DNA from: Selaginella tamariscina
Lineage: Eukaryota; Streptophyta; Lycopodiopsida; Selaginellales; Selaginellaceae
DNA length: 64,000 nt
Assembly: GCA_003024785.1 (NCBI GenBank)
Contig: PUQB01000276.1
Location: 186,001-250,000, forward strand
Direction: 5' to 3'
This document shows, one piece after another, positions 11,980-22,949 of this stretch (positions are counted from its first letter, which is position 1; each line of letters begins with the position of its first letter). A model generated the notes under the pieces. That model did not search any database, was not told where the DNA came from, and saw only the letters and a program-made list of their open reading frames with translations. Made by a program: the position numbers and the translations under genes.

Positions 11980-12310
11980 TCAGTTTTCAATTCTTTCCAG
12001 TGCTTGTTGTAATGGCCAGCATTCCCAGTATCCTTGGTTCTCATCTGCGAGTTTAAGCTCTTTGAGTTTTTTAATAGCATCGCTCACTTCAAAATCACAA
12101 GATTTGTCAAATTGTCTTTTTAAAACATCATCACATCTGCTCTGCAGCTCCTACGCATTATCAAAAAGATTATATTCCACCATACATACACACATATGTA
12201 TATGTATATATGTATATAATGTATGTATTAGTACTACCTTTTCTGTAGCCTTTCCTCGAAGCAACAGTACAAAGTATGCCACAACTGTCTCATTCACCTA
12301 TTGTTCTTGT

Positions 12311-12356
<46 letters not shown>

Positions 12357-14364
12357 AACTTACCTCTTGATGGAGGACATTCTCATATAAATAGGCCAGT
12401 GTTGCTGGCCCGGTATCCCGTTGCTTCTCATAAACTACTTTGGATATCAGTTTTTGATACTCCAACACATTGGTGTGAAACTTCGAGAAAGGGTGTGTGT
12501 GCGTGTGCGTATGTGTGTATCAATATGTGTGTATATATATCAATATAAACATGTGTGTGTGTGTGTTTTGCCTTACGTGTAATAAACTTTGAAGGAATAG
12601 CCTAACACTGCTGCAAGGATGGCGAAGCCCAGTTTAAGATTGGAAGTCTCATTCTCACTCCTACGTTTAAAGGACTCCCAAAGAGCAACCTAATGTGCAT
12701 TAATATTAATTAATTTAATAATACTATAATTAATACTTACTATTGCAGTTATAGTTCCAGCTGCAAGCTTAGCCCACTCAACAGCACGCAAACGAGGTGT
12801 AGTCTTCATAGGCTATGAGAAAAATGTTAGTATATAACTACTCTCTCTCTCTCGCTCTCTCTTACCAAAACTATCTCCAAGTCAGCCATTGGAATATCCT
12901 TGAACTGTTTGATGTGGATTCCATATTTATAGTCCTCATTTTTTAATCTATAAATTATATTATATTAAAACATATTAATTTGGTGTAATAATCTTTACCT
13001 GTATAAGACAATCACCTGGCTGAATGTTGGCTCTTGCAACTGAACTTGTTGAAAGAAATTCCTTATCCTGAACGCTTTAATCTTAGTGCGTGCGTGCGTG
13101 TGTGTGTGCGTGTGTTTATAGAAGACTTACTTCACGTCTTCCACATGAACTCTCTCAATAAAATCCACTTTCTCATCACAACGTTCTTCCAAAGGCCTAT
13201 TTGTTGAATCGGAGCTTTTCCCCAAATTACTGGTTAAAGAATGAATAAAATTAGTATACATACATGTGCGTGCGTGCGTGCGTGCGTGTGTGTTACCGTA
13301 AGGTTTTGAAAAGACTGAGTATTGCTTTGAAAATGCTTTTTCTTAACTCAGCTAGCTTTGCCATGAAGAAGTAACCTTTAGTCTTATCCAGTCCAACACC
13401 TCGATGGTAAATCAAAAACTAAATTATGTTTTAGTTAATAATTTAAATTTATTTCTATATGGACGGTTAGGATGCAAACTTTGGTATCTTACTTGATGGT
13501 CGAACATGTCGTCCTCGTTTGTGAAACGACGCAACAGATCGCTATCTAGCTAAATAGCACATTTTTGTCAAATATTTAAATAATAAATAACAAAACAATA
13601 CATACACACACACACACAGATAATGTATGTGTGTGTGTGTGTGTAACCTTGGATTTATCATAATCAATGTTAAAACGAAGAAGGTATTTGCTTCGTTTTG
13701 CTTCTTCCCATTCTTTCTTGCTTAGCATGTTAAAGTTGCTCCTTTCATTATCTATACATAAAACTATATATATATATACACACATATATACACACACACA
13801 CAGACACACACACACAGAAGAGAGAGAGAGAGACCTCCTGAAAGCATGTTAAGAAATTTTCTTCGTACTTTTCGATCACCGTACCCTTTTCTGGATCCTT
13901 AAACTTGTCATAAGCTTCAGAGGGATGGAAATATTTACTGTGGAGGATCTGTCATTAATAATTAAGTGAATTCACCAGTGTCACACACACAAACACACAC
14001 ACACAATATGGATACACACATGCACACCTTTAAATCTTTAAAGTCGTCCTCGTTTCTCTTGTTAATGTATTCTCAATCTTCGTGCACAAGGCCTTGAAGT
14101 TTTCCTTGTCCTCAGCAGCTATTAAAAATAAATAATCAATTAATTTAAATTTAACACGTACTTACCCAATAGATTTGTGAGCCTCTCCACAGTGTGCTCT
14201 TTTGGAACCATAATTGCAGGCTCGCGCTTGATCATAATAAGCTTGGCGGTTTCCTGAGCCATCTTCTTACCCACTTGTGCAACAAGCAAGGTGATGTATA
14301 TATATAGTACTTTATTAAACGAATCTCCCATTTGCAAGAAACACCAAACAATACTTGAAAGCAT
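11980..14364 (-). CDS. DUF3754 (TMEM143-like) membrane protein, 14 exons
   Basis: Plant homologue of the DUF3754 family, membrane proteins of unknown function. Exons on the minus strand, high to low: 14364 (or ATG 14262)-14166, 14118-14028, 13948-13835, 13751-13648, 13549-13493, 13418-13297, 13229-13131, 13067-12999, 12947-12866, 12812-12741, 12689-12577, 12480-12364, 12297-12238, 12150-11980. Landmarks: MLSKKEWEEAKRSKYLLRF, LIYHRGVGLDKTKGYFFM, KQFKDIPMADLEIVL, then two hydrophobic segments (WAKLAAGTITAIVALW and LGFAILAAVLGYSF), and a C-terminal helical domain ending ALERIEN-stop. Most junctions are in phase. Exon 2 (91 bp), the 3/4 junction and exon 11 (113 bp) are each one base short of keeping frame. 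Nearly every intron starts with a CA/GT or CT microsatellite. The start codon is uncertain; MAQETAKLIM at 14262 gives a soluble N-terminus. Confidence 0.75.
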
Positions 14365-14685
14365 CGCTTAGTTGTAACCATTAATGAATTATATACACAT
14401 GCATGTATATGCATGTAATAAAGTGTATATATATACACAAGCACTTATTTATAACATATACATATAGCCTTAAACAAAGTGTGTGTGTGTGTGAGAGAGA
14501 CATGCGTGTTAAACCCATTTTAAAGTTATAATAATTAAATCATTTACATATACTCCTCTAAGTATGATTTTATAATTTAGATCGAGTGAAGTCAATTCAC
14601 AGAAGTTTTTATACATCTTCTCACGCACCAATCACACCCAATCTTTATATTCCTGTGTTATACGGAGGTGTCTACTGCAACTGAT
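14365..14685. other. Intergenic, upstream of the DUF3754 gene
   Basis: TATA/GT-rich; should include this gene's promoter. No further exon recognised. Confidence 0.4.
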
Positions 14686-14689
14686 AGAA

Positions 14690-15110
14690 ACAACACATAC
14701 ATATTCAAGGACCATTAACTAACCCCTTCACGCGAATGTGCTTTGTTTTAAACATTGCTATGGTACTTTGATTGTCACAATGGAGAATAGTAGGTTCAAG
14801 TTGTTATTGTTTGAGTTCAGCAAGCATATGTTGCATCTCCCTGACTATTGTACAAGCTGCCTGGAGCATTTGATGATAAGATACAGCACACACATGTAGT
14901 TGAATTTCTAGTGTCCAGTCTCCAGCTTAATCAGCATCTTAATATGCCTATATAAAGCCATACTGCATCGTACCCTTCAAGTACCTAAGCTTACATTTTG
15001 CTGGTTCACTGTGGGCTTTGAACGTTTGGTTCCATTAGCCAAATGTAGAAATCCTCCAATGAGTGAGCGGTACAGCGTTGCTTTTTAATGTAAAGGTACT
15101 AAATTGCCTC
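14690..15110 (-). mobile_element. Ty1/copia RNase H relic
   Basis: Reverse-strand fragments follow the order of the end of copia pol: CRSLIGGFLHLANGT (about 15090-15045), then AACTIVREMQHMLAELKQ and PTILHCDNQSTIAM, then KTKHIRVKG, which correspond to the YRSLIG, HCDNQSTIALA and KHI.IR motifs. The GYSDADWAGD and SSTEAEY blocks are missing or destroyed and stops are frequent. No LTR could be paired with it. Confidence 0.6.
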
Positions 15111-15760
15111 ACACTCTATGACCTTGGACTGGAATTGGAGCACGAGCTACCATATATTACTGGTATCGTGAGTATATTCTGTCCTCGATCCAAATATATA
15201 CACAGCACTTAAATAACGATCCATAGCTTTGGTAATGGACTTTGGTTATTTATATAGTGTTGTTAGAAAGTCTTTGACATTATTACATAGTTTGTGTTGA
15301 AGTTGATTCATCAAAGCATATGGCATATCACTCGCAACCGGAAACATAAAACAAACGTAAGACAATTACTTCGTGTAAGTTAATAATCTTGTCGATTGTC
15401 GTGCAAACACCACTGGTATCACTAACACAATTCTTAAGTTCATGAATAAATTAATTTGTCAAGCATGAGCCCATGAATAAATTAATTGAAGTTGTCAAGC
15501 ATGGACAAGTTTGTTTTTAGGAGGGAGTGAATCACGACTACACATTGCTAGTGAGAAGTAAATTAGTCATGGTGATTAAACTAACGGTTAAGATTCATTG
15601 ATAATAATACGATTAAAACCTTATATCAGAAGCATTTATTATAATAGTTTATCCACTGGCTTAATTAACTTTTAACATTTTCGATTGAGTTGTGTTCACC
15701 AAATTTTAATTCTTTAACATTATATAAAATATTTAATTTAAAAACATATGATTATACCTG
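15111..15760. other. AT-rich spacer, nothing recognised
   Basis: No coding similarity or repeat structure seen, apart from a short direct repeat of CATGAATAAATTAATT (about 15440 and 15473). Confidence 0.4.
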
Positions 15761-15764
15761 AACC

Positions 15765-15865
15765 TTCCAGAGGGGAATATTCCAGAATATTCTGGGAGGT
15801 TAGAGCACCTCCAAGAAACTTCTCGAGGACCTTCCGAGAAGCTTCCAAAAGATTATCCATTAGGA
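15765..15865. promoter_or_regulatory. Heat-shock-element-like inverted GAA/TTC array
   Basis: At about 15774-15792 the DNA reads GAATATTCCAGAATATTC, four perfectly alternating GAA and TTC units at 5-bp spacing, the consensus HSF binding site. A second weaker GAA..TTC cluster (AGAAACTTC ... GAGAAGCTTCC) follows at about 15818-15850. It lies upstream of the decayed paralogue fragment at 16.0 kb and near a copia relic, so it could be a gene promoter or a stray LTR. Confidence 0.5.
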
Positions 15866-15999
15866 ATATTCTAGGCATATTGGCTGCTATCCCGTTTATG
15901 TAAACCTTGATTCACTTCGATATCAGTTATGGGCTGCTCTCTAGTTTCATCTTATTTCCTCCTTATTCCCCGGATCTAGTTAACAACCCATGATCTGGT

Positions 16000-16350
16000 A
16001 ACTCCACCAAGTCCTCCTCGCGTCCAAAAACAAGTTGTGGAGAGTATGAGAACCTAATATATGAAGTTCTTTTGTGTGTTGTGGACTACCTTGGGTGGCT
16101 TGTGCATGGCTACATGGTGAAGTGGCACTTGACAAACACTATGCCACCTGGACTATCTTCCACATATGTGCACATACCTTTCATTTATGAGCCCCAGCTT
16201 GATGGGCATCCAAGCAAAGTGCAGTTTGTCTTCTATTGAGTCTTATACCAACGATGAACGTTGCATTGCGATATGGGTGGTTTCTATTTGGGGAGATGTC
16301 AAATATTATATGAGTATGGTGTATTCCATATTATATGAAGTATTTGATAT
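16000..16350 (+). pseudogene. Decayed partial paralogue of the adjacent RHS/Crinkler NTPase gene
   Basis: Collinear with 17222-17610 of the next gene: GGTAACTCC.CC.AGTCCTCCTC, then GTGTTGTGGACTA, GGCTACATG, GACA.AC.ATGCC.CCTGGAC, TTTATGAGCCCC and ACCAACGA. Most differences are C to T or G to A, often at CG sites, as expected from methylated-cytosine decay. About 65 bp are deleted exactly where the neighbour encodes its Walker A loop, and stops interrupt the frame. Non-functional. Confidence 0.8.
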
Positions 16351-16379
16351 ATATAGAATATTTTGGTGACATGGTTTGA

Positions 16380-16765
16380 TTAAGGTTAAAACACTTAACT
16401 TTTTAACTGACGTGAAGGCCAAGGATATTTTTAATTTTTATGAGTTTTGATTGTGTTTGGTTTATTTTTCATGGGTATTTTGAGTACACCCTTCCTTACT
16501 TAATTAGGCACTCCTTAATACATAAGAAGATCTATTGTAGTGAAATTAATTAATTTGCGCTCTAGGCCCTAAACCCTTGGGAAACGGGTTACCTGACGCC
16601 CTTTTCTTTCCCCCGGGGAATGGTAGCTGATCGCTCCGCCACCGCCCCAATTCTCTAATCTCATCTCAGCCCACATGCTGCCATCACTTTCCTGACGTGG
16701 GTTCCGATTCATCCCGCACTGTTTGAAATTACCCTAGTTCCTTCTACTAGGTTTTCCTCTCGCAG
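16380..16765 (+). promoter_or_regulatory. Upstream region of the NTPase-nuclease gene, with telobox-like motif
   Basis: The last 200 bp become GC-rich and include GCCCTAAACCC near 16567, a telobox-like motif common in plant housekeeping promoters, plus a pyrimidine-rich leader just before the ATG at 16766. No TATA box stands out. Confidence 0.35.
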
Positions 16766-19700
16766 ATGGTGAGAGTCTTGCGGCACGATCACCCTCCTGA
16801 AGAAAGCAGCTTCACGCCAGAGAAGCTGGAGGCGAAGTATGGCTGCGGCAAGTTTCTGCCCGAACAAAACGTCTATCTCTGCGGTATGCGCTTAGAACCT
16901 TCTAGCTCCGACTGACTGATTATCTCTCTCTCTCTCTCGCTCATTCACAGCACTCCCGGCGCGCCTGCGTCAAGCGCTGGAGGAGATCAACTCTGCGCCT
17001 GAGCCGCCCCCATTCCCCGCCGGCACATCCATTCGACGTTGGTTGATCGATTGGACTGTTAGAATTGCTGAGGAGGGGAGGGCAGTGCTGAGGTGCTAAG
17101 AGCGACGGAGACATTGGATAAAGCGATTGTGGAGGTGCAGGGCGATGCGAGGATCTGACAAAGAATGGGCAGATCGTGTGAGGAGAGCTGCCGCTGCAGC
17201 TGAACCAAGGGTGCAGCCTCTCCTGCTGGTAACTCCCCCGAGTCCTCCTCCGGTGCAACAACAAGTCGCAGGGAGTGTGAAGGAAGCCCTGTCCCGAGGG
17301 TGGAACCTAATGTACGAAGATCCTCTGCGTGTTGTGGACTATCTCGGGGGTGTTGTGGATGGCTACATGAATGAGTGGGCGCTTGACACACATCATGCCG
17401 CCTGGACGATGGCGCTGCAGAGTTCGGGTTGGGGGAAGTCGAGATCGATCCAGGAGCTGGCTACCAAAGGCTTCCACGTCGCGTACGTTTCGTTTATGAG
17501 CCCCGGCGCGACGGGCGTCCCCGGGCGAAGTGCAGTTGCCGACGTGCTGACTTCCGATACCAACGACCCCCGCTGCATTGCGGCATGGGTGGCCGCCATC
17601 CTCTTGCAGATAAAGGACGCAAGCCCGGGGAGTGGAGGGAGACGCAGGCGTCATTCCCCAAGGGGACAAAACCCGGAGAAGTGGAAGGAGGCGCAGGAGT
17701 CATTCCGCAGGAGGTGTCCCAGAGGTATCTCAAGTGGAATTCCTGTAGTTTTTGGGCTGACATTGTGTTACCAGTTACAAGGAACTCAAGGAGGACGTGA
17801 CTCGAAGAGTGCCTCACCAGTCTCCTGCTCCCGGAGAGCAGTGGAATCCTGATCAACTGCGGCAATGGATTGACGGCAAGCTGAGCGGAGTCTTCACACC
17901 GGGAAGGAAGGTCGTCTTCTGTCTGGATGAAGCCGCCTCCTTGTTCAAGGAGCAGCCAGGTTCGTTCTTGGCTTTTAGGAGGTTCTTCTCGGCGATACCC
18001 CACCATAGGAAGCTCTTCGGTCTGGTGGCTGACACAGCAGGGAAGCTAGGTCTTATTTTCCCACACAGAATGTTCGATCCGAGCGCGCGGGGTGTGGATC
18101 CAGCGGCTAAGTTTTTTCAGCCCGTGTGGATGGTGGGAAGCGCGCACAGGGAGCCGGACAAGCTGAAGCGCCTGATGTCGGAGCAGAAGGATGTGGCTGC
18201 TGTTTCGGAAGACTTTATAAGGGAGCTCTTCAAGATGGGGCGCCCGCTCTGGCGTGCTCTGCTTGGAAACAATGCGTCCCTGAAGGTGCAGTGAAGTTCG
18301 CCAGCCAGAAGCTGTTGAACGGGTGTCTCTGGAAAAGAGCATGAACCACGGAGGCAATGGCAACGGCCATCATCGGGGTGGTGGCCGGGTTGGAGGTGGC
18401 TGCGTGGGCGGACCTCGCCCAACACATGGTGGCTGGCCATATGCGCAGCGTGAGTCACGTAAGTGGGGATGGGAGCGTATCTTCACTGCTGACGTGATAG
18501 AGCCGATCCTGGGCGAGGCGGCGGGTCACATCTTGGCCAATGTGGAGGTGCTGCTTCTTCTTCTCCAAAGCATGGGTAGGGTATTGAAGCAAGCCTTTGT
18601 TGTGGAGGGGCCACGAGGAGAGATTGTGGGGAGGCTGCTGCTGGTGCTGGCCATGCATCATTGTTGCAGGCTCGAGCAGTCTGGGCAGCACGAGATGTAT
18701 AGCCACCCGGTGCCCCTGGGCAGCTTCCTGTCGGTGCTCTGTAGCCGCACGGTGACGGCCAAAGGCTTCATTTTTTTCAACCGTTTCATGTTCCTCAACA
18801 GGAAGGAAATAAGCAGGAAGCTTCTCCTCTTCTGTTTTCTTTGCGGGTTTGCCATCATCCCGCAAAGAAACCAAGCGGGGTTCGACGTTCTGTTGCCCTG
18901 GCTCGTTCCAGGACCGGATGGCAAGTACCAACTGGATCCAGATCGGATGCGAGCTGTGCCTGTTCAGATCCGAAACAGGCAAGCCGATGCTGTGAAAGCT
19001 GAAAAGCTTTTAGCATGTCTTTCCTCCTGGTAAGCTTGTGTTCTTGCCTCAGGGCCAACTTCAGTTTGTTTTTTTCAGGACCCCGAAGGTCAAAGAAAAA
19101 GAAGAAACAAGCAAGTCCACGGAGGCGGAGACCAGCAAGTATGTTTGTTGTCATTGTGTTAAATCAAAACTTAAATGTTTTATTTTGGACTTCAGGCCGA
19201 CAACGATAGCAGGCAAGTACTTTCAAGCATGACGGGTAAGCTTGTTTCGCTCCCGTGTATCTCAGCTGCATTCATTCTTTTCTTTGCAGCCCTCCCCCGG
19301 AAAGAGCTGCAGCGAAGGTTGTGCGTTTAAAAAATAAAGAACTTGCTGATGAGGATGAAGCTGAAGAGCTCCGGGAGCTCGGTGAACTTGCTGATGAGAA
19401 TGAAGCTGAAGAGTTCCGGGAGCCCGGCCTCATGGAACATTTTGACGAGGGCAGGTCAGTTTGATTTGAGTTTACACTCGATCGTGACTGTTGTTTTTTT
19501 TAGGCCTCTCAAGAAGCAGCGGACCACTGTGGCAAAGCAGGAGGAAATCAAGCTTGGAGATGAGTGCGGCTTGTACCTTCATGTCAAGGGGAAAGCAGCT
19601 GTTGAGCATGAGGTATAGCACGATTCAAAACTGCTGTTGGTTCTACTGTGTTGTTTTCAGGTGGATATAACTGAGGATTCAAAGGTGCTCGTTCTTCAGG

Positions 19701-19957
19701 GTGTACGATTCCCATTCCTGGAGGTATGTCATTCATTTTACGGTGTCATTTGCCTTACTTAAAGTCTCTTCTGTTTGTCCTGAGATCAGGGACGGGTGTC
19801 CGCTGAGCTGGAGAAGATGTGCGACGCATTCTTCAAGGTGGACGATGAGCTCGAAGTCGATGAGAAGAGAGGGAAGATTGTGCGGCATAATTTCAGCAAC
19901 TACTTAAAGGTTGGGAAAAAAGTTTATGAACCGGATCTACTTGATATAATATTCTAA
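16766..19957 (+). CDS. Crinkler/RHS-type P-loop NTPase with PD-(D/E)XK-like nuclease domain and acidic C-terminal extension
   Basis: Proposed exons: 16766-16883, 16951-17724, 17775-19029, 19079-19138, 19290-19454, 19504-19612, 19661-19723, 19790-19957. The last six junctions are all in phase. N-terminal part MVRVLRHDHPPEE; Walker A SSGWGKSR at 17421-17444; RHS-like FMSPGATGVPGRSA; Walker B VVFCLDEA at 17911-17934; MGRPLWRALLG near 18250; EPILGEAA near 18505; GPRGEIVGRLLLVLAM near 18610-18655; then NQAGFDVLLP and VPVQIRNR (18870-18979), the layout of a restriction-type nuclease. The C-terminus adds a tandem ELADE.EAEE.RE.G repeat and a basic PLKKQR stretch that could be a nuclear signal. Frame breaks near 17080, 17155, 17660, 18290 and 18490 and a TGA at 18349 affect only the middle. 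The family is mainly fungal, oomycete and protist; an acquired origin is inference. Confidence 0.7.
17616..17712 (+). repeat. 48-bp tandem duplication inside exon 2 of the NTPase gene
   Basis: AAGCCCGGGGAGTGGAGGG and AAACCCGGAGAAGTGGAAGG begin units 48 bp apart; both continue through GCAGG.GTCATTCC. In one frame the units read KPGEWRETQASFPKGT-like. Unit 2 has one extra base, which throws the frame. Confidence 0.8.
19339..19428 (+). repeat. 45-bp coding tandem repeat (two units)
   Basis: Two adjacent 15-codon units (19339-19383, 19384-19428) encode ELADEDEAEELRELG and ELADENEAEEFREPG. Length is a multiple of three, so the frame is kept, giving an acidic, helix-prone linker. Confidence 0.9.
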
Positions 19958-21855
19958 ATATAGATCTTGATATTATCATTATTATGTTCTTAAAAGCTTG
20001 TGGATTATCTGTACTCAGCTTTTAAGTGCATTGAGGGCTAACTTTATATACTGGCCAATTTTCACTGTACCAGTTATATACCTAGCTGGATATTACCTAC
20101 AAATATATTAATTATAATTGTATACTCTCCCTAAATCGGTCTAATAGTTCACAATTAGACACAGAGCAATGCTTTTCACCAGACTTTTTGAGTTGTCTAA
20201 TTATATGATATGGGCAAATCCAGTTCATAATAATTAAGTATTCACTGTAAAACTTCTGGATAAGCTGTTTAACCAATTCATAATTATTAATATGCACTCC
20301 GAGGATATGTGTTTTTGTTGTTGAGAATGAGTCAAACTGATGATTACTAATTAATGGAATGTGAGAGAATTATGTAGCTAATTTACGTTCATCAGTCCTA
20401 AGTTCTAGCTAGTCTTGATTATCTTTTGGTAACTCGTTCTACTAGTCTTGATTACTGTGTATTCATGAAGGGAATGGACAAAAGCATAAATTGCAAGACT
20501 GACAATTGTACTGGGTTAGAATTTCTAGCTTTGCCACGTATTTAATTGTAAACTGTATTATATTTAATAATGGCTAATAGAAACCTAGTTTTAACAAAAA
20601 TGTGTTTTGTAATAAATTTATTAATATGTAATGCAACTACTCAGTCAGTAATGGTTGAAAACTTATTAAACAGGAATATACAACTTACCTTGCCCACAAC
20701 CGGCAGAAGTTTTTGCTCAAATTTTAACCCGATATTGAACAGCCTTATAATTTAGGTGACAAATTATTATGGAAACTATTCTGGTTAGTTTTATTTTTCT
20801 GTTAATAAAATTTAAAAAAGAAAAAAAACCATTTCATTGTTCTTTAAACATGCCCAAAAGTAACTATTCTACCTAAATTGGATGGTAGACAAAGACGACT
20901 GGTCAAAGTGAAAATTGTCAAACAAAATTTATTGGCAAAGAAATATGGAAACAAGATATACTCCATAAAGCTAAACGGGATGCTTGAAGATGATGCTGGA
21001 TATTTACGATGGAGAACAGCATGTTTCAATTGCAAGAGTACCAGAAATTTAAATGTTCACTATTTGTCATGTAAAAGCTTTAATTTATAGTTTTTTTTTT
21101 AATCTTTCATATTGCCTTTAGCCCAAGGTATCCTTCAGTTGTCGTTGTAGGGCGCTTGTGTGGAGTTAGATACACTTTAATACGTTATTTCCAAGAAATA
21201 AAAAGAAAGAGGAAAACAGAACAAAGTGATGGAGGCCCAGTCTGATCCATCTCCCAGTTCCAGCCACTGTTTGACCGCTGTTTGGAAGTTAATTTATGTG
21301 GGTCCCAACCTTATTGACTGCATTTCACGAAGTATTCTATACAAATGCCAGATGTTGAATTGTTCAACCACAAGATATGGAACACAGCTAACACTGATCG
21401 TAGTTTCATCAACATCTTAATTTGCAACTTTCCAGATTCAAATCTATATATGGGAGGCATCTAGGGAGGTTTTAAAATTTAAGCATGTTTATAAATAAAT
21501 AAATAAAAACAAAAGAAGGAGAGAAACCATAAATTGTGGCTTTGTGGAACCGTGCTCGTTTTGTCAGCTAGTCGCTGGAGGCAAACTTTTATCGTTCTTT
21601 ATGAAGGCAGATGAAACTTTGTTTCTAGTGCATGAACATTTGGATTAGAATGATTATCTTCTATCTCTTTCATATGTTTATGTCACTGGAGTAGAGTTCT
21701 GTTGGTACTTCACCATATAAATTCTTATGATCATGACCGATCTTTGCGCTTGCCACGAGATGTTAATGTTAGGTTCTGAGATCGGTATTTAAATGAGCAT
21801 TCTTTCATTAGTTTGAGTGGAGTTTGCAAAACCCTTGGGCTGTGTACAAGTGGGA
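19958..21855. other. AT-rich spacer without a recognised gene
   Basis: Only short ORFs, for example a 70-codon frame at 20878-21090 with a basic N-terminus (DGRQRRLVKVKIVKQ). None shows splice structure or a known motif. Some of it may be the body of the gypsy relic that ends at 22.1 kb. Confidence 0.4.
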
Positions 21856-21859
21856 CAAC

Positions 21860-22110
21860 AATGGTGTTACAACTCTCATCATCATCCACCTGCAAAGCAC
21901 AAAGTGGATGAATTTGTGTTGGTTCATTTTCCTAAGTTTATGATATGTGATTTGGCCAGGAGTCTCCTTGCTCAATGAAAGGGACTATATCGAGTGTTAT
22001 AACATGTAGGGCTGCAAGTTTATGATGTTTGGCATGACATTCAACCTAATCCTCCAGACATTATACATGTGCAACATTTGAAGCGTTTTATGTAATAAGG
22101 TTATAAATAA
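21860..22110 (+). mobile_element. Ty3/gypsy integrase C-terminal relic (plus strand)
   Basis: Reads HHPPAKHKVDEFVLVHFPKF, then LLAQ-stop-KGLYRVL, then HVGLQVYDVWHDIQPNPP and IIHVQHLKRFM, the typical gypsy integrase tail (VGDFVLVH..., KGPYRV..., HV..LKPY). One TGA replaces the expected tryptophan. Its orientation is opposite to the pol relic starting at 22.9 kb. Confidence 0.65.
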
Positions 22111-22589
22111 GTTGTGCCACTTATAAATTCACTAGTGCATCCTCATGATGTTCCTATATATCTAGGCCCATTTACTAAATAACATTAATAAATTTCCATC
22201 TTTATTAAAAAAGTCCAAGTGTACGGCTACAATGCTATATATTAATATTAACATAGTGAATTTTGATAGCTGTTAGATTAGTTTTAATCAATCTAGACCA
22301 CTCACTCTTGTCTATAAGCTAAAGTTTTGAACTAATATAATATGCACATTTTTGTATTTTGAACTCTTACATATTGACTCACATATTATAAATTCATATT
22401 ATTCTTAAAAAGCTAGTTCTTTTTTCATAGTATCAACAATCATGGTAATGATATAAATAGTTCCATTTAATGTTTCTAAATGTTCTTATAAATAATTCAT
22501 TTAATGTTGAATAAATCAATTAATTGGTATTGTAAGGTAGTAGAATAAATAATTCTAGTAACTTATATACAAAGAGGATACGCCATATT

Positions 22590-22715
22590 TATTATTATTT
22601 AGCAATTTTTGGTCTAGTATCCTTATGTCCTATGAGGCATTCTATATATAATTCTAGTATATACCTTATAATATACTCAAGGTGTATTCTATATAATCCT
22701 AACATTACTCCCTCC
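22590..22715. repeat. LTR-like repeat, left copy
   Basis: TTCTAGTATATACCTTATAATATACTC followed by AAGGTGTATTCTATA matches 26066-26115 (TTCTAGTATATACTTTAGAATATATTC) in the same orientation. I read the pair as the LTR edges of the gypsy relic between them. Confidence 0.5.
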
Positions 22716-22949
22716 TCTAGATTTAAACAAAGACAATTGTTGAGCATGTTCTGATCTACTCCATTTGAATTGCAAACCATGTACACTTAAGAACCCAATT
22801 TTATTACAATGGAATATGGACTAAGTTGCTTAGGAATTAATTTAAAGGACAACCCTTTAGGATGAATATAAAAGTAGCACTTTATCACCCACAGTATAAT
22901 CATGAATAAATGAATGCCAAACATTATAGTGTCATTGTTGTACCTCTTA

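Noticed and set aside
18288-18500. An intron that would remove the frame breaks in the NTPase gene (GTGCAG donor to a GATAG acceptor)
   Set aside because: The segment itself encodes family-typical blocks (KFASQKLLNG, AQHMVAGHMRSV), so it is coding sequence with lesions.
20878-21090. 70-codon ORF with a basic N-terminus
   Set aside because: No homology I can recognise, no promoter or splice context; chance open frame or transposon debris cannot be excluded.
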